The notes beneath the pieces were generated by a model, which had not been told where the DNA came from, did not search any database, and worked only from the letters and a program-made list of their open reading frames with translations. A DNA stretch of 5,528 nt from Bacteroidales bacterium (GTDB taxonomy: Bacteria > Bacteroidota > Bacteroidia > Bacteroidales > UBA12481): assembly GCA_021160155.1 (NCBI GenBank), contig JAGHDB010000274.1, positions 1-5,528 on the forward strand. Reading direction: 5' to 3'. The position numbers and the translations under genes are program-made. Below are positions 1-5,528 of this stretch, piece after piece (the stretch's first letter is position 1; each line of letters starts with the position of its first letter).

Positions 1-29
1 CTGTTTATTAATTATTTAAAAAATCCATT

Positions 30-338
30 ATGAAAAGATTAATCATCATTACCACACTTTTAAGCATTCTTTCAGGAGGTTATATTCTTACCCGCGCAGA
101 GGGGGGAGATAATCAAACGACCTACTCCACATTAACCGGATGGCAACAGTATTTTTGCCGGAAAGAAAGAATGCACGTTGATAAAGTTCATGTTACACTC
201 AATTTAAACGCAACCATTGACAAAAGAGTTGGATTGACCCTTGGTTTTGACTCGGATGTGGTTCGTATTTCTTGCTGTAAGAACTGTGAAAAGAAGTATT
301 CGTGGTGCAATTTTGACCTCGAAGACAAAGCTTGCTAG
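30..338 (+). CDS. Small secreted six-cysteine protein of unknown function
   Basis: I do not recognise this 102-residue protein. Residues 1-23 look like a Sec signal peptide: MKR, a hydrophobic core (LIIITTLLSIL), a small/polar stretch, then TRA before EGG, so signal peptidase I cleavage after A23 is plausible. The mature part of about 79 residues is polar and has six cysteines at 43, 82, 83, 86, 93 and 102. Five fall in the last 21 residues (a CCxxC cluster at 82-86) and the last is the C-terminal residue. An even cysteine count in an exported protein suggests disulfides or metal binding, which is inference. The size, signal peptide and Cys-rich tail recall small Bacteroidetes exported peptides such as the NVEALA family, but no NVEALA-like motif is present, so I do not assign it. 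The start is supported by the signal peptide directly after ATG. Upstream is only an A/T-rich stretch with no Shine-Dalgarno motif, as is common in Bacteroidetes. No promoter is recognisable in the 29 upstream bases, so it may belong to a transcript starting outside the window. A strong terminator follows it. Confidence 0.72.
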   Translation: MKRLIIITTLLSILSGGYILTRAEGGDNQTTYSTLTGWQQYFCRKERMHVDKVHVTLNLNATIDKRVGLTLGFDSDVVRISCCKNCEKKYSWCNFDLEDKAC

Positions 339-355
339 AGAAAAATCTTTATTAA

Positions 356-380
356 ATTAGGTTAGGTTAGGTTAGGTTAG
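356..380. repeat. Pentanucleotide tandem repeat, (GTTAG)n
   Basis: Four perfect GTTAG units (361-380) are preceded by one imperfect unit ATTAG (356-360), so the stretch reads as TTAGG repeated in phase. It is non-coding, lying between the stop of the small secreted-protein gene (338) and the terminator hairpin (385). The repeat contains four GGTTA words at 360, 365, 370 and 375. A fifth GGTTA begins the 5' arm of the hairpin at 385, so the repeat may have grown from, or can compete with, that arm. Short perfect repeats of this type vary in copy number by replication slippage. Any functional effect here is inference. Confidence 0.9.
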
Positions 381-384
381 ATTT

Positions 385-419
385 GGTTACGACGGGGTTT
401 TCCCTGTCGTAACCTTTTT
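385..419 (+). terminator. Intrinsic terminator of the small secreted-protein gene
   Basis: The 5' arm 385-397 (GGTTACGACGGGG) pairs with 402-414 (CCCTGTCGTAACC) around a TTTT loop at 398-401. This gives a 13-pair stem with a single G-T wobble (394 with 405). TTTTT follows at 415-419, the standard layout of a Rho-independent terminator for plus-strand transcription. Read on the minus strand the same stem is followed by AAATCTAACC, with no T-tract, so it is a poorer terminator for the efflux operon that converges from 428. It may still act as a 3'-end stabilising hairpin for that transcript. Confidence 0.9.
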
Positions 420-427
420 CATTTTCA

Positions 428-3400
428 TTATGCAATTCTTCTGTATATAGCCCAATAAGCCAGCGGAATAAAATACAAACTCACCAAAGTTCCGATAGTC
501 ATGCCACCGATTACGGTCAATGCCAATGGTTTTTGTAATTCAGCCCCCAATCCCTTAAAAAAGAGAAAGGGCAGCAGGGCCAGAATGGTAGTCAGACTGG
601 TCATTATAATTGGCTTCAGCCTTCTCCGCCCTCCGATGTGAATAGCTTCAAGCAAGGGAGCCCCCTCGCGGCGGGCCCGGTTGATGGTATCGATCTTCAG
701 GATGCTGTCATTGATAATAATTCCGCTCATCACAATGATCCCGATCGCAGACATGACATTCACAGATCCTCCGAATATCCATAAAAGAAACAGTGCCCCG
801 GCAAAATCGATAGGAATCTCCAGCAATACAATTAAAGGTTGAATAAATGATTCAAACTGGGCAGCCAGGATAAAAAACAACAGCAACACGGAAATCCCCA
901 ACACAAACGCCAATTGTCTGATCAGGTCTGAATTTCTGAACCAGGTACCGTCATAGGAAATTTCAAGATCGGGAAATTGTTTGATCACCCGGTTCAATTG
1001 TCCCATCAAACCGGGTATGGAATTTCCTGAGGTATTTAATTCTAACGGAACAAACTCTCCATGCCTGTTTGCACGGATTGATTTATACTGCTGGGCACGA
1101 TTAAGCCTTACCATTGAAGCAACGGGTATCTTCTGTCCCTGACGGTTTGAAACTTTCATCCGGTTGATGACTTCTGCCACAGGCCGTTTCACATTGCCCA
1201 GAATGATGGGGATATACTGCTGGTATGATTTCAGCACACCCATAGGTCTTTGATTAAAAGCAGTTTGTAACTGATTATACAATGTGGAGAAATCAACCTG
1301 GTACAACAATAATTTCTCCGGATCCACCTCAATCACAATCTGATCCTGAACAGGAACCGATGTAAATTCAATATCCTTTTCCCGGCTGATACTGTCAAGC
1401 AAACGGTTAAACTCTTGCAATGAAGGTTGTCCGGTCTGAACTGTACTGGATATGCGCGCCAAAAGAGGGGGCAGATCCTCTGAAAAAAGTGCTTCAAAAA
1501 TATTCTCCGGCGGATAAAAAGAGACGGTAGCCATCGGGTAATGCTGACCGAGATATGCTTTGATTGAATTTTGTATCCGCTCTACAGAGGCAGGATTTTG
1601 TGTTCGGAGATATATTTCAGCTTCCGAGGCTGTTTGTTCAGCTCTCCGGTTAAGAAAGAACTGCTGCTCTCCAACCTCTGAAGAGTACTGAAGCAAAGTA
1701 TCGGGAATAGCAGCTGTCAGCTCCCTAACCCTCCGGGCATTTTCCGTCACATGAACCGGTTCATTCCAATCAAGAACAGCAACTGATTCAGTCTGTTGCA
1801 TTTCAGGAAAGCTTCGTATCTTCAGGGTATGGAACAACCACACCGCAAGTGGTATAGCTGCCAGAAAAGCAATGCTATAGATCCGGCGGTATCGAAAAAC
1901 ATGATTAAAGGATTGGTTATACCCCTTTTCATAATCCACCCGGTTGATACGGGCCAGAAAACGATGAGAACCGGCTGTCGGTTTTTTAAAATAAAACAAT
2001 CTGAACAGCATGGGTAACAGAGTAACAGAAACCGCGAAAGAGACGAATAAGCCGGTTGATACGGCCACCGCCTGATCAAAAAACAGAGCACCGGCCAGAC
2101 CACTCAGAAAAACCAGCGGCACAAATACGGCACAGGTAGTTAGTGCGGATGAGATCAATGGCCGGATCACTTCATTGGTTCCCAACACACAGGCCCGGTT
2201 CAGTGTCTCACCCTGATCACGGTATTGATTAATGTTGTCAATTACAATAATCGAATTATCAATCATCATCCCAACTGCCAGTATCAATCCCGACAGTGAA
2301 ATAATATTAATGGAGATGTGCAGAAGATAAAAGAATAAAAAACTGATCACCAAAGAGACAGGGATGGTAAATGCAATCAGAACCGGTGAACGGAAATCCT
2401 TCAGAAACAAAAACATAACCAGAATCGCCAGTGTGGCTCCAAACAGCAGACTTTGCCGGAGGTTGCCGATAGAGTATTCCAGTAATTTGGTCTGGTCTTT
2501 TTCAATCTCAAAATCCATCCCCGGATAGGTGGTCCGGTAATACTCCACCAATCCCTTAAGCTCCTTTTTCAGGTCAGCCATTCGCTCATCCGATTGTTTG
2601 ATCACAGAAAGACAGAGACCGTTTTTATTTCTGTTCAGGAATAAACCCCGGCGGTCTTGCGGCACAATTTTCAGATCTGCCAGATCTTTAAGTTGCATCA
2701 GGTGATCGGGACGTCCCAGATAAATATTTCCGATGTCTTCCACATTACGCAGATAATTGGCAAAATTGATATGGTACTGGTAATACCCTTCCCTGACCAT
2801 CAGGCTCCCGATAGTCAAATTGTTACGTTCAATTGCATTCAGGATATCATTTTCAGTCAAACCCAGACTTTGTAATTTCTCAAAATCCGGACGGATATCC
2901 AATCCGGGCATCGTATAACCGGTGATATCCACCATGGCCACCTCAGGCAATTGTTCAATTCGTTTAATTATGACCGACCGCACAAAATCACTTAATTGCA
3001 TGAAACGGTTTTCATCCTGCCAATCCGACTTTCTGGTTATCAGTAGATTAAAAACCGGTATATCGGTTGCTGAAGCTTTAATGACCCGTGGTCGATCCAT
3101 ATCACGGGGCAGATTGTTTTCATTCAGGGCCTGGTCAATCTTTTCATTACATTCTATATAAGCATATTCAATGTCGGTGCCATGCAAATATTTCATCCGT
3201 ATCAGTGCATATCCGTCGCGGGTTTCCGATTCTATGTCTTTCAAATGGCCTACCTGCAAAAGTTGTCGCCTGATGGGTGTAACAATCGAACTTTCAAGGG
3301 TTCTGGCGGGAGCGGACGGATATTTAATCTGTACCGTAATTTCAGGAATGTCAATATCGGGCATCAGGGAAACCGGTATTTTAAAAATTGTCAGAATCCC

Positions 3401-3466
3401 GAGGAAGATCAGAGCCAGAAAACTCATAATCACTGCAATAGGCCGGTTGATTAAAAACTTGACCAT
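428..3466 (-). CDS. RND efflux permease, complete (AcrB/MdtC-like, second permease of operon)
   Basis: This 1012-residue inner-membrane proton/drug antiporter of the RND superfamily exports substrates through a tripartite envelope pump; its length is normal for AcrB-type permeases (about 1000-1050). It has two repeated halves. TM1 is at about 10-29, a periplasmic pore domain at 30-335, and TM2-TM6 at 336-490. TM7 is at about 529-547, a second periplasmic domain at 548-850, and TM8-TM12 at 851-1003. The N-terminus (MVKFLINRPIAV, then IPVSLMPDIDIPEI) is typical of the family. TM4 carries GMMIDNSIIVIDN, keeping the key proton-carrying aspartate (D403, AcrB D407) but with N404 in place of D408. 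TM10 has GIIINDSIL, with N919 where AcrB has K940. TM11 keeps R949 and T956 (AcrB R971 and T978). These substitutions occur in many non-AcrB RND branches and do not imply loss of function. HAE-like rather than heavy-metal CusA-like is my inference; the substrate is unknown. The start is forced: an in-frame TAG lies two codons upstream. The gene follows the adaptor gene after 23 bases, without a clear ribosome binding site. Confidence 0.96.
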   Translation of the reverse strand: MVKFLINRPIAVIMSFLALIFLGILTIFKIPVSLMPDIDIPEITVQIKYPSAPARTLESSIVTPIRRQLLQVGHLKDIESETRDGYALIRMKYLHGTDIEYAYIECNEKIDQALNENNLPRDMDRPRVIKASATDIPVFNLLITRKSDWQDENRFMQLSDFVRSVIIKRIEQLPEVAMVDITGYTMPGLDIRPDFEKLQSLGLTENDILNAIERNNLTIGSLMVREGYYQYHINFANYLRNVEDIGNIYLGRPDHLMQLKDLADLKIVPQDRRGLFLNRNKNGLCLSVIKQSDERMADLKKELKGLVEYYRTTYPGMDFEIEKDQTKLLEYSIGNLRQSLLFGATLAILVMFLFLKDFRSPVLIAFTIPVSLVISFLFFYLLHISINIISLSGLILAVGMMIDNSIIVIDNINQYRDQGETLNRACVLGTNEVIRPLISSALTTCAVFVPLVFLSGLAGALFFDQAVAVSTGLFVSFAVSVTLLPMLFRLFYFKKPTAGSHRFLARINRVDYEKGYNQSFNHVFRYRRIYSIAFLAAIPLAVWLFHTLKIRSFPEMQQTESVAVLDWNEPVHVTENARRVRELTAAIPDTLLQYSSEVGEQQFFLNRRAEQTASEAEIYLRTQNPASVERIQNSIKAYLGQHYPMATVSFYPPENIFEALFSEDLPPLLARISSTVQTGQPSLQEFNRLLDSISREKDIEFTSVPVQDQIVIEVDPEKLLLYQVDFSTLYNQLQTAFNQRPMGVLKSYQQYIPIILGNVKRPVAEVINRMKVSNRQGQKIPVASMVRLNRAQQYKSIRANRHGEFVPLELNTSGNSIPGLMGQLNRVIKQFPDLEISYDGTWFRNSDLIRQLAFVLGISVLLLFFILAAQFESFIQPLIVLLEIPIDFAGALFLLWIFGGSVNVMSAIGIIVMSGIIINDSILKIDTINRARREGAPLLEAIHIGGRRRLKPIIMTSLTTILALLPFLFFKGLGAELQKPLALTVIGGMTIGTLVSLYFIPLAYWAIYRRIA

Positions 3467-3489
3467 ACGCTAAATTTAAATACAGGGTT

Positions 3490-4575
3490 TTATAAATCTT
3501 TAAACGTGAGGTTGATATCCGCATCATGCGCCAGATTCAGGTTCCCGGCGGTGATGATGGTATCCCCGCTTTTCAGCACACCGGTCACCAGTTCAATGGT
3601 ATAACTTTTTGAATTCTCATATCCTGTCTTGACATAATTCCAGTAAGAGCGACCGTTATGTACAGAGAATACTACCTGCCGATTGTTCCGAAGCACCAGT
3701 GCTTCTTTGGGAATAATCAGCATACCGGGAATGACAAACCGGATAAATACTTTGATATTCATCCCTTCGACCAGGATTTGATCACGATTGCTTATCCGTC
3801 CTTTTACCTGAACCATACCATGTGTATCCACCACAGGATCTATTTCTGTTATAGCCCCGTGAAAACAAAGTGAATCCATAGAAAATGGGTACACATCAAT
3901 TGGTTGCCCCTCTTTGATCCTGGGAAGCTCGCTCTCCAGAACATTAAAATTCACGTCAAATTCCCGGTCATTGACCAGTACACAGAAAGGCTCTCCTGAT
4001 ACAGGTATATTGTGGGGTTTTACTTTTAAGCGGGTTACCCGGCCTGCGATAGGGGCTTTCACAAAACAATTCTGGTAATCCAGACGCTGCCGTTTCAGAT
4101 TCAACTCGGCATCGGTAAATCCGGATTTCATCTTCATGGTTTCCAGCGCTTTAGGATCGATGCCCTTCTCGCTGTCAGAACCTCCGGTATGGGCAATTAA
4201 TTCAGAACGGAGTGTAATACGGGCTTTCCCCACCCCAACAGTAGCCTGTTCCAATGCCAGTTCAGCCTCACGTGAGTCCATCTCAGCCATGAGCGTGCCT
4301 TTCTCAATCCACATTCCATTCTTCACCCGGATCCGTGTAATGAGGTCATTCTTTTTGCAAAAAACTGCAGCCTGCTTTGCAGCCGACAGTTTGCCGTTAC
4401 TCACCAGTTCCAATGGAAAATCACCGGTCCGGATCAGCCGGCCTTCAGTCCGTACCGGTCCGGCTTTGGCTTCAATTTTACCCAGTTTGCTACCGAGTGA
4501 CTGATCGCTTTTGGTTTTACAGCCGGTTACCATCACGATAACCAACACGCCATAAAGGAGATGACTATTTTTCAT
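3490..4575 (-). CDS. RND efflux periplasmic adaptor lipoprotein (HlyD/AcrA family)
   Basis: This 361-residue membrane fusion protein bridges RND permease and outer-membrane channel. It begins with a lipoprotein signal peptide: a hydrophobic stretch 5-17 and lipobox VTGC with lipidated C19, so it should be anchored by lipid in the inner membrane facing the periplasm. Domain order is as in AcrA. The first half of the lipoyl/barrel-sandwich domain is at about 60-100. A short helical hairpin follows at about 101-165 (rich in E, A, L, K), and the second lipoyl half has the hallmark VKAPIAGRV at 172-180. A beta-barrel lies at about 205-280 and a membrane-proximal domain at about 283-361, including IIPKEALV at 287-294. 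The start is set by the lipobox and by the lack of any other in-frame ATG before an upstream stop at 4602-4600. Its first 11 bases overlap the end of the upstream permease gene, pointing to translational coupling, and the second permease follows after 23 bases. Substrate choice is not determined by this protein. Confidence 0.95.
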   Translation of the reverse strand: MKNSHLLYGVLVIVMVTGCKTKSDQSLGSKLGKIEAKAGPVRTEGRLIRTGDFPLELVSNGKLSAAKQAAVFCKKNDLITRIRVKNGMWIEKGTLMAEMDSREAELALEQATVGVGKARITLRSELIAHTGGSDSEKGIDPKALETMKMKSGFTDAELNLKRQRLDYQNCFVKAPIAGRVTRLKVKPHNIPVSGEPFCVLVNDREFDVNFNVLESELPRIKEGQPIDVYPFSMDSLCFHGAITEIDPVVDTHGMVQVKGRISNRDQILVEGMNIKVFIRFVIPGMLIIPKEALVLRNNRQVVFSVHNGRSYWNYVKTGYENSKSYTIELVTGVLKSGDTIITAGNLNLAHDADINLTFKDL

Positions 4576-5341
4576 AAGAGGTCGTTGATTGGGATTTTTT
4601 TAAAGATAATGAAAGAAAAGCAGGTAAAAAGATAATGAGGGCCAGGAACGAGAATATCAATCCGCCCATGGTTCCCACCGCAAGAGCAAACCAGAACACC
4701 TCATCCTGACCTCCGGTCACAAAGGGTACCAGTCCCAGTACTGTTGACATAACGGTTAGAAAGATCGGCGTGATTTTTCCGTTGTACGCCTTCAAATAGA
4801 GCCGGTGAGAGGGTAGATGCACTACCCCCTCCTTTCGTAAATTATTGTAATCATTTAATATATAGAGGGAGGCATTAACCACGATTCCGCTCAGCAATAG
4901 AAAAGAGGCAAAACCACCCTGGTCGAAGCTGAAATCAAAGAGGTAGAAGGTCAAGAAAACGCCGACAAAGGAAACCGGGATAATCAATACCACCGCCAGG
5001 GGTTGCAGTAGAGACTCCAGGAGGATAGAGCATATCATATAGATAATCCCGATCACCAGAAGGATCAAGAAGAATTGCCGGTTTTTTTCACGTTGCCAGT
5101 ATCGGTATGCCGACTCTTTTACCAGAAAACCGACAGGCAGTTTCGCCGAAACCTCATCAATAACACGTTCACGGTGCATCGCGGCAAGCTTAGAAGCTCC
5201 CTTGAAATCATACGCTACGATTAACCGGTATTGCTGATCCTCTTTAACAATGGTTTTATTTACTTCCTGCTTACCCATCTCTCCCAGGTTTACTAATCGG
5301 ATCATGGTACTGTCTGTAATAACCGGGGTTTGGCCCATCAT
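4565..5341 (-). CDS. Open 3' portion of the split RND permease (TM8-TM12)
   Basis: This is the 258-codon frame left open downstream of the internal TAA, starting at the tandem ATG codons 5341 and 5338. Residues 1-85 are the tail of the second periplasmic domain. TM8 lies at about 88-108, TM9 at 113-135, TM10 at 144-163 (SGIVVNASLYILNDYN), TM11 at 188-210 and TM12 at 216-245. N156 occupies the position of AcrB K940, K189 that of R971, and T196 matches T978. It has no signal peptide or start-type N-terminus and is clearly the C-terminal quarter of a normal permease, not a complete protein. It could be made by reinitiation 15 bases after the stop, but no ribosome binding site is evident. If the TAA is a sequencing error, this is simply the end of an intact gene. 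Confidence 0.6.
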   Translation of the reverse strand: MMGQTPVITDSTMIRLVNLGEMGKQEVNKTIVKEDQQYRLIVAYDFKGASKLAAMHRERVIDEVSAKLPVGFLVKESAYRYWQREKNRQFFLILLVIGIIYMICSILLESLLQPLAVVLIIPVSFVGVFLTFYLFDFSFDQGGFASFLLLSGIVVNASLYILNDYNNLRKEGVVHLPSHRLYLKAYNGKITPIFLTVMSTVLGLVPFVTGGQDEVFWFALAVGTMGGLIFSFLALIIFLPAFLSLSLKKSQSTTSYEK

Positions 5342-5356
5342 CCATGAGTCGAACTT

Positions 5357-5359
5357 TTA
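5357..5359 (-). other. Premature in-frame TAA in the first RND permease
   Basis: The minus-strand codons are CAA TCT TAA AAG TTC GAC (Q S stop K F D). The frame is unchanged across the stop, and coding character continues both sides. A single first-position change from AAA, GAA or CAA would produce it. The neighbouring complete genes also end in TAA (at 428-430 and 3490-3492) at family-typical lengths, so stop-codon reassignment is not a good explanation. Confidence 0.85.
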
Positions 5360-5528
5360 AGATTGTACCGAGCGCAGCCTGACCGGTTCATACCGGTTAT
5401 TCACGAAAAGATGACCGGAGGCATCCGGTTGAATGGCAAAACCCTGAAGGTAATGGTATATCTGCCCCGGGTTCAATCCTTTGCGAAACATCTCCTCATT
5501 GTTTAACCAGATCCGGTACTCGGTAACC

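Larger units (their letters stand above)
4565..5528 (-). pseudogene. RND efflux permease, C-terminal part, interrupted by in-frame stop; 5' end outside window
   Basis: This is the first permease of the operon, running off the right edge. Reading from 5527, 56 codons (beginning VTEYRIWLNN, ending RLRSVQS) lead into TAA at 5359-5357. The same frame then continues KFDSWMMGQ and on for 258 residues to TAG at 4567-4565. Sequence on both sides reads as one RND second periplasmic domain (for example FVNNRYEPVRLRSV before and QQYRLIVAYDF after), so no bases appear lost and one substitution to TAA explains the break. After the stop come the end of the periplasmic domain and five membrane segments, TM8-TM12. 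Translation ending at the TAA would yield a permease without TM8-TM12, which should not work alone. Alternatives are a sequencing error, or two separately translated parts. It overlaps the adaptor gene by 11 bases and would be transcribed first in this operon. Confidence 0.8.

Noticed and set aside
30..338. Assignment of the small Cys-rich protein to the NVEALA family
   Set aside because: Size, signal peptide and Cys-rich tail are similar in style, but the defining motif after the signal peptide is missing.
357..380. TTAGG repeat as a telomere or CRISPR-like array
   Set aside because: There are only about five units of 5 bases, with no spacers and no nearby cas or telomere-associated genes; it is a simple sequence repeat.
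1796..3473. Several plus-strand frames of 61-100 codons and one alternative minus-strand frame of 93 codons (1822-2103)
   Set aside because: All are nested in the 1012-residue permease gene, overlap each other in different frames and show no recognisable protein features.
4136..4504. 122-codon plus-strand open frame
   Set aside because: It lies wholly opposite the adaptor gene, has no family resemblance or start signals, and reads as an antisense shadow of a well-supported gene.
4595..4601. Run of seven T (A7 on the coding strand) forming an A AAA AAA slippery heptamer near the end of permease 1
   Set aside because: The zero-frame context fits a -1 slip, but it sits a few codons before the normal C-terminus. 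Slipping would only swap a short tail (ending after about seven residues) and no downstream structure is obvious.
5357..5359. TAA read as a sense codon by an alternative genetic code or programmed recoding
   Set aside because: Adjacent complete genes use TAA as their true stop, and no selenocysteine-type UGA or recoding structure is visible; nonsense mutation or sequence error is simpler.

Overview
The window looks like a piece of a Bacteroidetes chromosome, probably Bacteroidales-like. The reasons are protein style, moderate GC, starts preceded by A/T-rich sequence without clear Shine-Dalgarno motifs, and the efflux layout of permease, lipoprotein adaptor, permease. This assignment is inference; no rRNA or other marker gene is present. 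Most of the window is one leftward (minus-strand) RND-type efflux operon. A short rightward gene lies at the left edge and converges on it.

Left edge (1-427): a plus-strand gene at 30-338 encodes a 102-residue secreted protein with six cysteines that I cannot assign to a family. After its stop comes a pentanucleotide tandem repeat (GTTAG units, 356-380). A strong hairpin with a T-tract (385-419) follows and terminates the small gene. The efflux operon ends from the other side at 428.

Efflux operon (428-5528, minus strand, read right to left): first is the C-terminal part of an RND permease (4565-5528, running off the right edge). Next are a complete periplasmic adaptor lipoprotein of the HlyD/AcrA type (3490-4575) and a second, complete RND permease of 1012 residues (428-3466). 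The first permease and the adaptor overlap by 11 bases, and the adaptor and second permease are 23 bases apart, so the three are almost certainly co-transcribed and likely translationally coupled. Two permeases sharing one adaptor suggests a mixed pump of the MdtBC kind, with an outer-membrane TolC-like channel encoded outside the window.

The most notable oddity is an in-frame TAA at 5357-5359 in the first permease. Reading frame and RND-like sequence continue on both sides without a shift, so a single nonsense substitution (or a sequencing error) appears to have split the gene. An ATG pair sits 15 bases after the stop and could restart translation of the C-terminal part. I found no evidence of a new kind of system: no CRISPR array, mobile element, tRNA or rRNA is visible.
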